Origin: a bacterium HR33
Lineage (GTDB): Bacteria > Gemmatimonadota > Gemmatimonadetes > Gemmatimonadales > GWC2-71-9
Reading direction: 5' to 3'
DNA length: 64,000 bases
Assembly: GCA_002923375.1 (NCBI GenBank)
Contig: BEIJ01000003.1
Coordinates: 112,001 to 176,000 of the forward strand
In this document: in pieces, positions 45,363 through 55,652 of the stretch
How the letters are laid out: each line of letters starts with the position of its first letter
Position numbering within the stretch: the first letter of the stretch is position 1
Notes under the pieces: generated by a model
Told to the model about the DNA's origin: nothing
Databases searched by the model: none
What the model saw: only the letters and a program-made list of their open reading frames with translations
Program-made: the position numbers and the translations under genes

Positions 45363-45384
45363 CAAGCGCTACCGCCGGTCCGCC

Positions 45385-46707
45385 TCAGGCGTACAAGCCT
45401 CTCAGACGGTGCACCGCCGCCACCCGTTCTATGGCCAGCATGTACGCAGCCGTCCGCAAGTTAACTCCGTACCTCTGGGACACGGACAACACGTCCCTAA
45501 AGGCCCGGCACAACATAGTCTCCAGCCGCTGGTTCACTGTTTCTTCGTCCCAGAAATAGGCCGCTCGGTCCTGCACCCACTCGAAATAGCTGACCGTGAC
45601 GCCCCCGGCGTTCGCCAAAATGTCCGGTATCACAAAGACCCCGTTTTCTTCCAGAATCCGATCGGCGGCGGGAGTGGTAGGACCGTTGGCACCTTCGCAG
45701 ATCACCTTGGCCTTGATCTGCCTGGCGTTCTTCCGAGTGATGACGTTGGCCACCGCGGCGGGAAGCAGAATGTCCACGTCCAGCGTCAAGAGTTCCTCTC
45801 CCCCGATAGCCTCCGCGCGGGGATACCCCGCCAGGTACCGGTGGTCCTTGACCCATCGCAACGCGTCCTCTACGTCGATTCCTTCGGCATTGTAGTAAGC
45901 CCCCGAGATGTCACTTATAGCAACAACTTTCGCGCCCTCCTGGGCCAACAGCTTGGCTGCTACCGAACCTACGTTCCCGAATCCCTGAACCGCCGCTCGA
46001 GCCCCCTTGAGCTCGAAGCCCAGATGCTGAGCCGCTTGCTTTATGGAGATCACGCAACCCCTCCCCGTCGCCTCGCGGCGCCCCAGAGAGCCTCCCATCT
46101 CGATCGGCTTTCCCGTGACCACCCCCGTAACCGCATGCCGCTTGTGCATCGAGTAGGTGTCCATTATCCAGGCCATTATCCGCTCCCCGGTGTTCAGGTC
46201 CGGGGCCGGAATGTCAGAATCCGGGCCCAACACGTCGATCAGTGCCGCGGTATAGCGCCGGGTAATGCGTTCGATCTCGGTGATCGACAGCGTGGCAGGA
46301 TCGCAGACCACCGCCCCCTTGGCTCCGCCGAAGGGGATGTTCACCACCGCGCACTTCCAGGTCATCCACGCCGCCAGGGCTTTCACTTCGTCCAGGGTCA
46401 CCTTGGGGTCGAAGCGAATACCGCCCTTGGCCGGGCCGCGGGAAGTGTTGTGAAGCACCCGGTAGCCGGTGAACACCTCGATCTCGCCGCTGTCCCGCTG
46501 TATCGGGACCGACACGATGATCTGCTTCTCCGGCTGCCTGAGAACACGGTAAAGGCCCGGATCGAGCGCCAGCAGCTCCGCTGCTCGGTCGAACCGGGCC
46601 ATCATCGCCTCAAAAGGATTTTCTTCTCCCGAAAACGGTTCCTGGCCGCGCGCAGCGGCCTGAGGCGTACTCGCTACCGCTTGCTCGGCTTCGATACTTT
46701 GGCTCAT
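45385..46707 (-). CDS. gdhA: glutamate dehydrogenase
   Basis: 440 residues from ATG 46707, within four bases of the lpxK stop. Oxidative deamination of glutamate or the reverse. Substrate Lys in [11 protein letters not shown] and catalytic Lys in [22 protein letters not shown], Rossmann loop [16 protein letters not shown], and [20 protein letters not shown] near the C-terminus place it in the hexameric small-subunit class. The first about 30 residues are a poorly conserved Gln/Ala-rich leader. Confidence 0.96.
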   Translation of the reverse strand: MSQSIEAEQAVASTPQAAARGQEPFSGEENPFEAMMARFDRAAELLALDPGLYRVLRQPEKQIIVSVPIQRDSGEIEVFTGYRVLHNTSRGPAKGGIRFDPKVTLDEVKALAAWMTWKCAVVNIPFGGAKGAVVCDPATLSITEIERITRRYTAALIDVLGPDSDIPAPDLNTGERIMAWIMDTYSMHKRHAVTGVVTGKPIEMGGSLGRREATGRGCVISIKQAAQHLGFELKGARAAVQGFGNVGSVAAKLLAQEGAKVVAISDISGAYYNAEGIDVEDALRWVKDHRYLAGYPRAEAIGGEELLTLDVDILLPAAVANVITRKNARQIKAKVICEGANGPTTPAADRILEENGVFVIPDILANAGGVTVSYFEWVQDRAAYFWDEETVNQRLETMLCRAFRDVLSVSQRYGVNLRTAAYMLAIERVAAVHRLRGLYA

Positions 46708-47750
46708 AAATCCCTGATTCTAACCTCGCTCTCAGCGACCCCGGCCAGTGTACCCTCCAGACACCGCCTGAAGTCGTCCAAGCCCCCTTCCCACCGGATC
46801 TCCTGGTGGGCTACCAAGACCTTTTCTCTCATCCCGTCTAGATACCCGGCCAGCTTCCAGCTGTCCTTTAACGTGACTACAACGTAATCAAATTGCGGCG
46901 CGATTGCGCATATCCGCCCGGCATCTCTCGAGTTGTAACTGTGATGGTCCCGCCGGGCCATAAGTTCTACCCGCGCTTCGAAACTAGCTAGTTGCGCGCG
47001 AAAACTCACCGGGTCTCCTATCCCGCAGACGGCCAGCACCCGCCTTCCAGCCAATTCTTCAGGGTCGACTGACTGCCCGCCGCCGAGCGGTTCGAGCCGC
47101 GATATGGCCAAACACACTTGCCCCACCCGCTCCGCACCCAGCAGGCCGATCCCCCGCTCCGCCACCAGCGCCGCCTCGCTCGCAGGGGCGCTCCGCCGCG
47201 TGACCACCAGGAAATCGGCACGGCTCAACGCCTTGAACGGCTCCCGCCAGGGACCCGCGGGAACGGTCCAAGGAGCGGCGTGCCTGGACTCGGCGCTGAC
47301 CAGCACCACGTTTAGATCTCTGGCTAGATCGAGCCTCTGAAAACCGTCGTCCAGGATCGCCACCTCCGCCCCCTCCTCCAGGGCCCTAAGTACCCCGGCC
47401 GCGCGATCCGGGCTTTCAACCACTCGAGCCTGCGGGACCAGGATCCGGTGTACCCGAGCTTCATCTCCTCCGTACCCGCGCAAAATCACCCCGGGAGTAA
47501 TCCCCCGAGTTACGCAATAGGACGCTATCCAAGCGCAAAGCGGGGTCTTTCCCGTCCCGCCTACGCTGAGGTTCCCCACCGATATGACCGGAATGCCCGG
47601 CCTCGTTATCGAAATGAGCCCGCTCCGGTACGCCAACAACCGGCCCGCCGCGATCGACCGGTACAGAGCGGACGGACCCAATAACAAAGCCCGGAACAGT
47701 CGCGCCGCGGGGTCTTTGCCGTACCAGAGGTGGTGGACCAGGAGCGACAC
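46704..47750 (-). CDS. lpxK: tetraacyldisaccharide 4'-kinase
   Basis: 348 residues from GTG 47750. Phosphorylates the 4' position of the lipid A precursor at the inner membrane. P-loop [17 protein letters not shown], then [29 protein letters not shown] and [12 protein letters not shown]; all are LpxK landmarks. ATGA overlap with gdhA, six bases after the acyltransferase gene, at the end of the lpx operon. Confidence 0.96.
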   Translation of the reverse strand: MSLLVHHLWYGKDPAARLFRALLLGPSALYRSIAAGRLLAYRSGLISITRPGIPVISVGNLSVGGTGKTPLCAWIASYCVTRGITPGVILRGYGGDEARVHRILVPQARVVESPDRAAGVLRALEEGAEVAILDDGFQRLDLARDLNVVLVSAESRHAAPWTVPAGPWREPFKALSRADFLVVTRRSAPASEAALVAERGIGLLGAERVGQVCLAISRLEPLGGGQSVDPEELAGRRVLAVCGIGDPVSFRAQLASFEARVELMARRDHHSYNSRDAGRICAIAPQFDYVVVTLKDSWKLAGYLDGMREKVLVAHQEIRWEGGLDDFRRCLEGTLAGVAESEVRIRDL

Positions 47751-47756
47751 CGACGC

Positions 47757-48374
47757 TCACCCTCGGGCTAGGGTAACCGCTTCCCTGAGCGCCGCTTCGA
47801 CCAGTCCGACACCGGCGGCCGGATCCGCTCCCTGCGCCGCCAGCCGTACGGGCCGGGAGTAGGCAATCCGGATTCTCGCAAAAGGATAGGGAACCACCAT
47901 CCGGTCCCACGACCCCGCCCGCCAGGCCCCCGACGCCCACGCCGCGACCGCGACTACGAAGGCCCCGGTGCGAAGAGCGGCTAGGACAGCACCGGGCTTG
48001 ACCCGGCAGGCCGGACCCCGGGGCCCGTCCGGTGCCAAGGCCGCCTCACCCCCCTCCTCCAGGACTCTGATCAGTCCCTTTAGCACGCTGGTACCGCCTG
48101 AACTGCTGGAGCCTCGGATCACGTTATAGGCCCACTTCTGAGCGACTTGGGCCAGGTAGCCTCCGTCGCTGCTGCGGCTCACCACTATGGTAGTCGGATA
48201 CCCCCGGTGGAACCAAAGCAGTGGGAGAAGATCCCGGTGCCACAGAACTAAGAGGCGCGGCGCACCCTCTGCCCTCAACGCCGCGAGCCGGTCGGCCCCG
48301 ATCGTCTCGAACTGCCAGGTGCGGCCCAAAAGCTCGAAGAAGCTGGCGCCCAAGCGGCCGGCTGTTCTGGCCAT
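47757..48374 (-). CDS. DUF374-type lysophospholipid/LPS acyltransferase-like protein
   Basis: 205 residues from ATG 48374 (one-base overlap with lpxB). LPLAT-superfamily member: acyl-transfer motif LVLWHRDLLPLLWF (HX(3-4)D type), VSRSSDGGYLAQVAQKWAYNVIRGSSS with the SSxGG pattern, and LAPDGPRGPACRVKPG. Probably adds an acyl chain to the lipid A precursor or a related lipid. The lpx context favours a late acyltransferase in place of LpxL; substrate not known. No waaA (Kdo transferase) is in the window. Confidence 0.82.
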   Translation of the reverse strand: MARTAGRLGASFFELLGRTWQFETIGADRLAALRAEGAPRLLVLWHRDLLPLLWFHRGYPTTIVVSRSSDGGYLAQVAQKWAYNVIRGSSSSGGTSVLKGLIRVLEEGGEAALAPDGPRGPACRVKPGAVLAALRTGAFVVAVAAWASGAWRAGSWDRMVVPYPFARIRIAYSRPVRLAAQGADPAAGVGLVEAALREAVTLARG

Positions 48375-49525
48375 CAGCTGAACGCCGGTTGGGTCTCGGT
48401 GGCGAGCGCGCCGATTTGTTTCAAGGCTATATGTGCCACTCTTGCAGCTACCCCCGGCGTGCCCAGTCGAGGGCGGAGCATAGCGAACGCCTCGAGCTGT
48501 CTCGCCCGCTCAGGCGAACCGGGATCGAGCAGGATCTCCAAGATGCGCTCCAGCGCTTCGGGCCGGGCGCCGGACTGAATAAGCTCCGGGACGATCGCTT
48601 CTTCGAGCACCAAATTCACTAGCCCTATGTAGGGTACCCGTACCACTCTGCGGGCTACCGCGTAGGTGACCGGATGTACTCGCTGCACGACGGCATGGGG
48701 TACTCCGGCAAGGGCGGCCTCCAAAGTTGCAGTGCCGGCCTTGCACAGAGCCGCATCGGCGGCGGCCAGCACTAGGGCGACGTCGTCTCTCCGGACGCAA
48801 AATCCTTCGCTTCCGGGATAACGGTGCTCGCCCAAGCCCGCTACCACCACCTCCGCCCCGGGGTGCCTTCTCCTCAACCGCTGCGCCGCGTCTCTCATTG
48901 CCGGCCAGATGCGCTTTATCTCGGCCGGGCGGCTGCCAGGCAGCAAAGCTATCACCGGGCCCCGGCTGCCTAGTCCTAGCTCCTTGCGCGCCACTTCGCG
49001 GGTCGGCGGTGCGGGGCGATCCAGTAGCGGGTGTCCTACGAACTGCGCCTGGAGCCCCAGGCGTCCCAGCTCTCCCGGCTCGAACGGCAGAATCGACGCG
49101 ATCTTTACCAGAGGCGAGCGCAGGATCTTTGCCCGCCACGATCCCCAGGCCCAAAGCTGAGGAGCTATGTAGTACAACACCGGAATCCCGCGGGCGATCG
49201 CTGCGCGCAACAGGCGGAGGTGGAAGCCCGGATAGTCCACCAAGACGGCGAGGTCGTAGCCCCGCTCCACGAGCCACTTCTCGGCTTCCTTCAAGAGCCT
49301 CCAGTGGGTTGGAACGCTTCCCAGCAGTTCGACCAGTCCCGCCGCCTGGCAGCGATCGATCGTCGCGAACAGCCTCACTCCGCTGGCGGCCATCGCCGGC
49401 CCGCCCATTCCCTCTAGAACGGCTTCCGGGCATGCCTCCCTAAGCGCTTCGGCCAGTGCGGCCGCGTGGATGTCGCCTGACGCTTCTCCGGCCGACAAAT
49501 AAATCCTGGGAGCGGAACTCCTCAT
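48374..49525 (-). CDS. lpxB: lipid-A-disaccharide synthase
   Basis: 383 residues from ATG 49525 (ATGA overlap with lpxA). GT19 transferase joining UDP-diacylglucosamine and lipid X. Landmarks: YLSAGEASGDIHAA, GMGGPAMAASG, VLVDYPGFHLRLLRAA, YIAPQLWAWGSWRAK and VGHPLLD; C-terminal nucleotide site CKAGTATLEAALAGVPHAVV. Cytoplasmic face of the inner membrane. Seventh of nine consecutive envelope genes running bamA to lpxK. Confidence 0.97.
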   Translation of the reverse strand: MRSSAPRIYLSAGEASGDIHAAALAEALREACPEAVLEGMGGPAMAASGVRLFATIDRCQAAGLVELLGSVPTHWRLLKEAEKWLVERGYDLAVLVDYPGFHLRLLRAAIARGIPVLYYIAPQLWAWGSWRAKILRSPLVKIASILPFEPGELGRLGLQAQFVGHPLLDRPAPPTREVARKELGLGSRGPVIALLPGSRPAEIKRIWPAMRDAAQRLRRRHPGAEVVVAGLGEHRYPGSEGFCVRRDDVALVLAAADAALCKAGTATLEAALAGVPHAVVQRVHPVTYAVARRVVRVPYIGLVNLVLEEAIVPELIQSGARPEALERILEILLDPGSPERARQLEAFAMLRPRLGTPGVAARVAHIALKQIGALATETQPAFS

Positions 49526-50298
49526 GCGGGAATGCCCCTCCGGGACTGTTCCACGAACTCGATCAGACGCCGGACCTCCGGAAGGTCTCCGTATTCTTCT
49601 CGCACCCGTTCCATCGCCTCCGAAAGGCGCAGTTTCGAGTTGAAAAGCAGCCGCCAGGCCCGCTTGAGGCAGAAGCGCCTTGCCGGATCGAAGCCCGCCC
49701 GCGCTAGGCCCAGCGAGTTGATACCGTAAAGCTTCAGGGGATTGCCGGCCGCTTTGGTGTAGGGCGGAACATCCTGCACCACCCGGGAGCCGCCGCCTAT
49801 GAAAGCATGGGTGCCGATGCGTACGAACTGATGTACCGCGCTGGAGCCTCCGATGGTGACCGAAGCTTCAAGGTGCACGTGCCCGCCGAGCTGCACGGCG
49901 TTCGCCAAAACTACGTCGTCTTCCAGAACGCAGTCGTGACCTACGTGTGAATATGCCATTAGATAGCAGCGCCGGCCTACGCTGGTGCACCCGCCGGCTC
50001 CGGTGCCCCGGTGCAGCGTGGCGTACTCCCGTATGACGGTCCGGTCTCCCACCACGAGCCGGGTGGGTTCTCCGCGGTACTTGAAGTCCTGCGGCTCGCT
50101 ACCGAGCACCGCTCCCACCCCCACATCGCATTCCTTCCCGATCACCGTGTCCTGAGCAATGGTGGCGCGTGGTTGCACGCGCGTACCGTCGCCGACGATC
50201 ACCCTGGGGCCGATGATGACATAGGCCCCGATCTCTACGCCGGTCCCGAGCGTTGCTGTAGGGTCAATCGAAGCCGTGGGATGAATTGTGACGCTCAA
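49522..50298 (-). CDS. lpxA: acyl-ACP--UDP-N-acetylglucosamine O-acyltransferase
   Basis: 258 residues from TTG 50298, which overlaps the lpxC-fabZ stop as TTGA. First step of lipid A synthesis. Left-handed parallel beta helix of hexapeptide repeats (IHPTASIDPTATLGTGVEIG and onward), catalytic His in LMAYSHVGHDCVLED, GGSSAVHQFVRIGTHAFIGGG and the helical C-terminal domain (LKRAWRLLFNSKLRL). Length and order are normal. Confidence 0.97.
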   Translation of the reverse strand: MSVTIHPTASIDPTATLGTGVEIGAYVIIGPRVIVGDGTRVQPRATIAQDTVIGKECDVGVGAVLGSEPQDFKYRGEPTRLVVGDRTVIREYATLHRGTGAGGCTSVGRRCYLMAYSHVGHDCVLEDDVVLANAVQLGGHVHLEASVTIGGSSAVHQFVRIGTHAFIGGGSRVVQDVPPYTKAAGNPLKLYGINSLGLARAGFDPARRFCLKRAWRLLFNSKLRLSEAMERVREEYGDLPEVRRLIEFVEQSRRGIPA

Positions 50299-51572
50299 CG
50301 ATCGACCACGCGGGCCATCAGGTCCGCCTCCGCCACCACCTGACCGTCAACGTAACCGACTCCTCTCATTTTGCACGTCTTGCCCCTGAATTGAACCATC
50401 TCGAGCTCGAATCTTATTTGGTCCCCGGGGACTACCGGCTTGCGAAACTTGGCGTTGTCGATGGACATGAAGTAAACGACCTTGTTCTGCGGATCGTCCA
50501 CTTGCCCGAGCAGCAGCAACCCGCCGACCTGCGCCATCGCCTCGATGATCAAAACGCCCGGCATTATGGGATGGCCGGGGAAGTGGCCTTCGAAGAACGG
50601 CTCGTTGATGGTCACGTTCTTGATCCCCACGATGCGCTTTCCCTGGTCTATCTCCACCACGCGGTCCACCAGCAGCATAGGCTGGCGGTGGGGGATCACT
50701 CCCAGGATCTGTTCGATCCCCATGACCGGGACGTTGGGGGATGCGGCGCGCTTGATCGCTTTTATCAAAGCGGCGTTACCCCGATGAGAGGGCTTGAACG
50801 CCACGATCTCGGCCTCCAAACGCCCGCCCAGCAGACATAGATCTCCCAGCAGGTCCACAGCCTTGTGGCGGGCAAACTCGTCGGGCCAGCGAAGTTCCGT
50901 ATTGGCTACGCCGGATGCCGTCAGAAGTATTCCGCTTTCGGGCCCAGCTCCCAAAGCCAAGCCCCGGCTTTTGAGCTCCTCCAGTTCCTCCGCAAAGCCG
51001 AAGGTTCGCGCTCCCGCGAGTTGAACGCCGAACCCATCCGGCGTCACGTCGAAGCAACCCGACTGTCTCCCTATGGCCGGGTGGGGCCACTCCACCGTCA
51101 CGGTGACGCGAAGCCCTCTGCCGGGAGCGACCAGATAGTAGGAATCTCCTTCACGCACCGCAGCGGGAGCTCCGATTCTAAAGTACGCAGGGACTCCTTC
51201 GACTTCCTTGGGCTCGGCCGATAGAAGCGCCCGGTAATAGGGCTCCGCGCTGCCGTCCAAAATCGGCGGCTCTGGACCGTCTAGCTCGATGGTCACATCG
51301 TCTATCTGAAGCGCGTAAACCGCCGCCAGCACATGCTCTACCGTACTGATCCTGGCATCCCCCTTGGCCAGGACGGTTCTGCGATCCGCCGCCTCCAGAT
51401 ACTCAACCTTCGCCGGTACTTCCGGGCGGCCTTCGAGATCGGTTCGCCGGAAGACGACTCCCTGCCCTGGGTCTCCCGGACGGAAGGTGAGGGTAACCCG
51501 TGCTCCTGTGTGTATTCCGGTACCGCTTACCGAGGCCGTCTTGGCGATCGAGCGCCTAGCTTGTTGGTTCAT
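50295..51572 (-). CDS. lpxC: LpxC-FabZ fusion (deacetylase plus hydroxyacyl-ACP dehydratase)
   Basis: 425 residues from ATG 51572. Residues 1-275 are LpxC, the Zn-dependent UDP-3-O-acyl-GlcNAc deacetylase: STVEHVLAAVYALQIDDVTIELDGPEPPILDGSA with the first His, and FARHKAVDLLGDLCLLG with the second His/Asp. Residues about 283-425 are FabZ: ILGVIPHRQPMLLVDRV (catalytic His) and FFEGHFPGHPIMPGVLIIEAMAQ (Glu). The fusion links lipid A commitment with fatty-acid dehydration; it is characteristic of Bacteroidota and related groups. It overlaps lpxD by 17 bases and lpxA by four. Confidence 0.97.
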   Translation of the reverse strand: MNQQARRSIAKTASVSGTGIHTGARVTLTFRPGDPGQGVVFRRTDLEGRPEVPAKVEYLEAADRRTVLAKGDARISTVEHVLAAVYALQIDDVTIELDGPEPPILDGSAEPYYRALLSAEPKEVEGVPAYFRIGAPAAVREGDSYYLVAPGRGLRVTVTVEWPHPAIGRQSGCFDVTPDGFGVQLAGARTFGFAEELEELKSRGLALGAGPESGILLTASGVANTELRWPDEFARHKAVDLLGDLCLLGGRLEAEIVAFKPSHRGNAALIKAIKRAASPNVPVMGIEQILGVIPHRQPMLLVDRVVEIDQGKRIVGIKNVTINEPFFEGHFPGHPIMPGVLIIEAMAQVGGLLLLGQVDDPQNKVVYFMSIDNAKFRKPVVPGDQIRFELEMVQFRGKTCKMRGVGYVDGQVVAEADLMARVVDR

Positions 51573-52599
51573 GAAATTGCTCGCTTACCAATCGTTCCAG
51601 TTGGTCCACCATGCGACTCAGGCGGCGCAGCGCCGCCGTCTGGCGCAACACCTCTCGGTGCGGGCGCGCGGGATAGCCCGACACCGTGAGACCCGCCTCT
51701 ACATTTCCGATCACTCCCGCCTGCGCTGCAACCCTGGCCTGCCGGCCCACGGTCAGGTGATCGGCGAGGCCAGCTTGGCCTGCGAGGATTACCTCGTCTT
51801 CCACTACCGTGCTTCCGGCGATGCCCACTTGGGCCATGATCAGGCACCGCTCCCCTACGCGAACATTGTGCGCGATGTGGACTAGATTGTCTATCTTGGT
51901 CCCCTTCCCTATCGAGGTCGAACCGAGGCTTCCGCGATCGATCGTGCTGTTAGCGCCGATCTCCACTCCGTCGGCGATGTGACATGCGCCGCGGTGGAAA
52001 ACTCTTTGGTGGCCCGTCTCGGTTCGGAAGAATCCAAATCCCGGGGTACCGATCCGCGCACCCGGGCCCACCTTGACCTCGTTCCCTAGCGTTACCTCAG
52101 AGGCGATCAAAGCGCAGGCGCCTATCTCGCAGCGATCTCCCATCGTCACTCCGTCTTCCACTACGGCGTAGGGTCCGATCCTGCAATCGCGACCTAGGGT
52201 CACGTTGCGGCCTAGGACCGCGCCCGCGCCGATAGCGATTCGCCCTTGCCAGGTCGTCCCCTGGCCGATTCTGGCTCCGGGTGCGATCCCCCACGACGGT
52301 TCCGGCTCGGGACACAAAAGCTTCCCGACTCTTTGAATAGCCTCGTAGGGGTTGTCCACCAGTATGCGGGTTTTGGGTCCGGGATGAACGTCCTTGAACT
52401 CGGGTGTGGTCACCACCGCCCCCGCCCGCGAGCGCTGGAAACAGGACAGGTACCTGGATGACGCCAGGAGGGATAGACTTTCGGGCGTGGCCTCCTCGAG
52501 GGATCTAATGTCCCCCAAGAGCACCCCGCCCGGCCCTACCAGCTCGCCACCTAGCAGTTCAGCGACTTGGGCCGCGCTGAGCGTACGGGCGGCCGGCAC
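51556..52599 (-). CDS. lpxD: UDP-3-O-(3-hydroxyacyl)glucosamine N-acyltransferase
   Basis: 347 residues from GTG 52599, ten bases after ompH. N-terminal uridine-binding domain (about 1-100) followed by hexapeptide-repeat beta helix (from APGARIGQGTTWQG), with the catalytic His in IDNLVHIAHNVRVGERCLI and the FGFFRTE-type active-site strand GFGFFRTETGHQRV. Adds the second acyl chain in lipid A synthesis. Standard length. Confidence 0.97.
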   Translation of the reverse strand: MPAARTLSAAQVAELLGGELVGPGGVLLGDIRSLEEATPESLSLLASSRYLSCFQRSRAGAVVTTPEFKDVHPGPKTRILVDNPYEAIQRVGKLLCPEPEPSWGIAPGARIGQGTTWQGRIAIGAGAVLGRNVTLGRDCRIGPYAVVEDGVTMGDRCEIGACALIASEVTLGNEVKVGPGARIGTPGFGFFRTETGHQRVFHRGACHIADGVEIGANSTIDRGSLGSTSIGKGTKIDNLVHIAHNVRVGERCLIMAQVGIAGSTVVEDEVILAGQAGLADHLTVGRQARVAAQAGVIGNVEAGLTVSGYPARPHREVLRQTAALRRLSRMVDQLERLVSEQFHEPTS

Positions 52600-52609
52600 T
52601 GCGGTCGAT

Positions 52610-53158
52610 TTACTGGCTTTGGCGAAGCCGTTGTATAACGGTTGCCGTAAGGTCCAGCGATCGGTCGGCGGCGATGATGCCGTTACCGGGAGCGGCGACG
52701 TCGAAAATGATCGCCAGGTTGCGCTCCGCCCTCAGGCCCTCGATCACCGCCTTTACCCGCTCCTCCAGCGGCGCCACCAACTCTCGTTCCCGCTCGTTGG
52801 CTCGCTCGGTAAGCTCCCGCGTCCGCTGGTCCAGTTGCTGCTGCAGTTCGCGGATCTCCTGTTCCCTCGCCTGCCGGTCGGACTGGGACAGCCCGATAGC
52901 GCGCTGATTGTACGCCCGAATCGTGGAGTCCAGCTGCTGGCGCAGGCGGTCGAGTTCCTGCTGGTAGCTCTGTACCTCCCGGGTATAAATCGACTCCGCT
53001 TGGTGGTATCCCGGGGTCTGCTGGAGTATCAGTTGCGAATTCACGTAGGCTACCCTGACGGCGGGTTGCTGCACCTGTTCCGTCCCGCTAACCATAGGGG
53101 CGGCGGCAACCGTGGCTAACAACGCCAGGGCTAGTAGCGGCAAGGCCCAACGGCTCAT
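52610..53158 (-). CDS. skp: OmpH/Skp-family periplasmic chaperone
   Basis: 182 residues from ATG 53158 with GGGGAG six bases upstream. Signal peptide WALPLLALALLATVAAAPMVSG. Mature protein: short beta entry VRVAYVNSQLILQQTPGYHQAE, long coiled coil (EVQSYQQELDRLRQQLDSTIRAYNQRAIGLSQ and beyond) and C-terminal LAIIFDVAAPGNGIIAADRSLDLT. Binds outer membrane proteins in transit to BamA, encoded just upstream. bamA-skp-lpxD order is typical of Gram-negative bacteria. Confidence 0.93.
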   Translation of the reverse strand: MSRWALPLLALALLATVAAAPMVSGTEQVQQPAVRVAYVNSQLILQQTPGYHQAESIYTREVQSYQQELDRLRQQLDSTIRAYNQRAIGLSQSDRQAREQEIRELQQQLDQRTRELTERANERERELVAPLEERVKAVIEGLRAERNLAIIFDVAAPGNGIIAADRSLDLTATVIQRLRQSQ

Positions 53159-53259
53159 AGCTATCTCCCCAATGCTAAGTAAAGGTCCTCAGCCAAAGCG
53201 ATTCCAACGACGAAATTTAAACTGCGGCCCGGAGTTCTGCCCACCGAGCCGGACGGCTC

Positions 53260-55650
53260 CTAGAACAGGTTGCCCAGCTTGAAGTGGAACTTCCAGCCCG
53301 GCTTGGGGTTGCCCGCTTCGTCGGTGCGGTCGAAACCGTAGGCGTAATCCAGGCCGATGGGGCCGAGGGGCGAGATGACATTAACTCCTATTCCGGCGCC
53401 GCGGAAAAGTTTGGTGGGGTTCATCTGTCTCGGCGAAGCCCACACGTTGCCGGCGTCCAGGAACACATTGACGTAGAACGCCTGGCTGATCCGCAGGCCA
53501 AGTTCGGTGGTGGTAGCGAAGTACGCCTTGCCCCACGCATCCGGTCCCCGGGCTATTGAGCTTCGGGCGCCCGGGTCAAAGCCGCTGGGTGTGATCGAGA
53601 ACTCTTCGTAGCCTCGCAGCGGCACGCCGAACTGGGTTCCCCCCATGGTGAACAGTTGCCGGAAGTGGGGGCCGGCGTCTCCGAATACCGCTCCCGCCTT
53701 GCTCGTGAGTCCTACGACGAGTTTCAGCGGGCTGCTGGTCACGCTGCCGCCGAATTGAGCCAGCGTAGCGTACCAGCGCCCCTCGAAAGTTGCCCGCTGG
53801 AAGTTGCCGCTTCCTCCCAAGGGCCCGCCCCCCTGGGCCACTTGGAACTGGTGCATCACGCCCGAACTGGCGAACGGGAGGTCGATTCTGGTATCCCGGA
53901 GCAGGCTCAGGCCAAGACTGGAAAGCACACAGTTGCGGCAGCCGAAGACCGGCTGGAGGTTCTCGGTCAGATCGTACTGGTTTTGCTCCAGCACGTAGGA
54001 GGTGAACAATCGAGTGTAGCGGGATCCGAAAAGGGGCTGGCCCAACTGCAAAGTGATGCCCCGAGTCCGAATCCTACCGAGATTGCCCACCTGGTAGCGG
54101 AGGAAGGAGTTGTGAAGACTCACGGTCCCGCTGCGCAGGCTGCCCCACAAAGCGGGGTCGGTGTAGGAAACATTGAAGTCGTTGATGTACCGGCCGAACT
54201 GCCACTGCAGGCGGATCTGCTTGCCCTTGCCGAACAGGTTGTTCTCCTCCAGGCCGATGAACCCGCCGATCCCGGTACCCTGCCCCAGGGAGGCTCCGAA
54301 GTTGATGTTCCCGGTGCGCCGCTCCCGGACCTCGAAGATGACGTTCACGTCCCCTTGCTCGTTGGCCGGCTCGTAGGTGGGCGGCGGGAGGGGCTGCTCA
54401 AAATACCCCAGGTTCGAGATGTTCTGATAGGAACGTATCAGGGCTTCCTGGCGGAAAACGTCTCCCGGCACCATAACGATCGCCCTGCGGATCACGTCTT
54501 CGTGGGTTATGGTGTTGCCCTTTATGATGATCTTGTTCACTATTGCCGGCGAGCCTTCGGCGATCTGCCAGCGCAGGTCCACCCAATGCGTGCCGTCCGG
54601 GTCGGTTCGCCGAGTTACCACGGGACGGACATCGGCGTAGATGTAGCCGTTGTTGTAGTACAGCGTCCGGACGTTTTGCGTAGCCTCCTCCCATTTCTGC
54701 TGGTCGAACACCGGGGATCCGCGGGAACCTCCCAGGCCGAGGAAACCTCCGCTGACGCTGTCGGCGAACGGATAGTACTGTTCCAGCAACTGAGTTGAAA
54801 ACTGCCGGTTGCCCACGATCTCGAAGCTGCCCACCCGATATACGGGGCCCTCTTCCACGGTAAGGTGCAGCGCCGCCTTGCCCGTTCCGGGGTACACGAT
54901 CAGCGTGTCTTTCAGGACCTGGAAGTCGGCCAGCCCTCTGCGCCCGTAAAAACTCGGCAACCGCTCCCTAAGATCGCGGTCTAGCTCCTCTTCCTTGTAC
55001 TCCCCTTTCTGGAACCAGAAAAACCCCTCGGGGCCGGTCTTCATGGCGTCCACGATCTGCTCGTCGCTGAACCGGCTGTTTCCTTCTACCGTCACCTGAG
55101 CTATGGCGACCCGGGAGCCTTCGTCCACTTCAAAGAGCAACCGCAAGGTGCCGTTGGGCTGGGGTAGCTCGCGCATCCGCACCGACGCCAAGGGGAAACC
55201 GCGATGCTGGTAGATGGAGTCGATGGTGGCTCGAGCCCGGGCCGCGGCAGCGGGATCGTAGGGTTGCTGTTCGTAAAGCCTCAATCGGCTCCGCAGGGTG
55301 GCGACCGGTACCTGTTCCGCTCCCCGAATGCTGAAACCGGCGAGAATCGGCCGTTCCACCAGCTCGAAACGCAGCACTTCGCGCCCATTCACCGTGCCCT
55401 GGTAAACGCTCACGTCTTCGTACTGGCCCGTGGCGTACAAGGTCTGGATGGCGCGCTGCACGTCCCGGAAAGAGATCGGCCGCCCGGTGGGGATATCGAT
55501 CAGTGCAACCACCGTGGTCCGGGGGACGCGGTTGGCCCCCACCACGTCGATACTGTCTATGACCGTGGTTTCCTCGGGCCGACCCTGCCCTTCAAGGGGG
55601 GTTGCCGCCAAGGCGAGTGCCAGGCCCAGGGCCCCTCGCCCCAGACGCAT
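53260..55650 (-). CDS. bamA: outer membrane protein assembly factor BamA
   Basis: 796 residues from ATG 55650. Signal peptide LGLALALAATPLEGQG. Five POTRA domains (about 28-430), for example ERPILAGFSIRGAEQ and YRVGSFEIVGNRQFST. The beta barrel (about 430-796) contains the L6-type VRGF/LRGY motif as PLRGYEEFS and ends in Phe, LGNLF, as outer membrane proteins do. Inserts OMPs and LPS transport proteins. The preceding gene clpC ends two bases before it; a 101-base gap with no recognised gene separates it from skp. Confidence 0.96.
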   Translation of the reverse strand: MRLGRGALGLALALAATPLEGQGRPEETTVIDSIDVVGANRVPRTTVVALIDIPTGRPISFRDVQRAIQTLYATGQYEDVSVYQGTVNGREVLRFELVERPILAGFSIRGAEQVPVATLRSRLRLYEQQPYDPAAAARARATIDSIYQHRGFPLASVRMRELPQPNGTLRLLFEVDEGSRVAIAQVTVEGNSRFSDEQIVDAMKTGPEGFFWFQKGEYKEEELDRDLRERLPSFYGRRGLADFQVLKDTLIVYPGTGKAALHLTVEEGPVYRVGSFEIVGNRQFSTQLLEQYYPFADSVSGGFLGLGGSRGSPVFDQQKWEEATQNVRTLYYNNGYIYADVRPVVTRRTDPDGTHWVDLRWQIAEGSPAIVNKIIIKGNTITHEDVIRRAIVMVPGDVFRQEALIRSYQNISNLGYFEQPLPPPTYEPANEQGDVNVIFEVRERRTGNINFGASLGQGTGIGGFIGLEENNLFGKGKQIRLQWQFGRYINDFNVSYTDPALWGSLRSGTVSLHNSFLRYQVGNLGRIRTRGITLQLGQPLFGSRYTRLFTSYVLEQNQYDLTENLQPVFGCRNCVLSSLGLSLLRDTRIDLPFASSGVMHQFQVAQGGGPLGGSGNFQRATFEGRWYATLAQFGGSVTSSPLKLVVGLTSKAGAVFGDAGPHFRQLFTMGGTQFGVPLRGYEEFSITPSGFDPGARSSIARGPDAWGKAYFATTTELGLRISQAFYVNVFLDAGNVWASPRQMNPTKLFRGAGIGVNVISPLGPIGLDYAYGFDRTDEAGNPKPGWKFHFKLGNLF

Positions 55651-55652
55651 GG

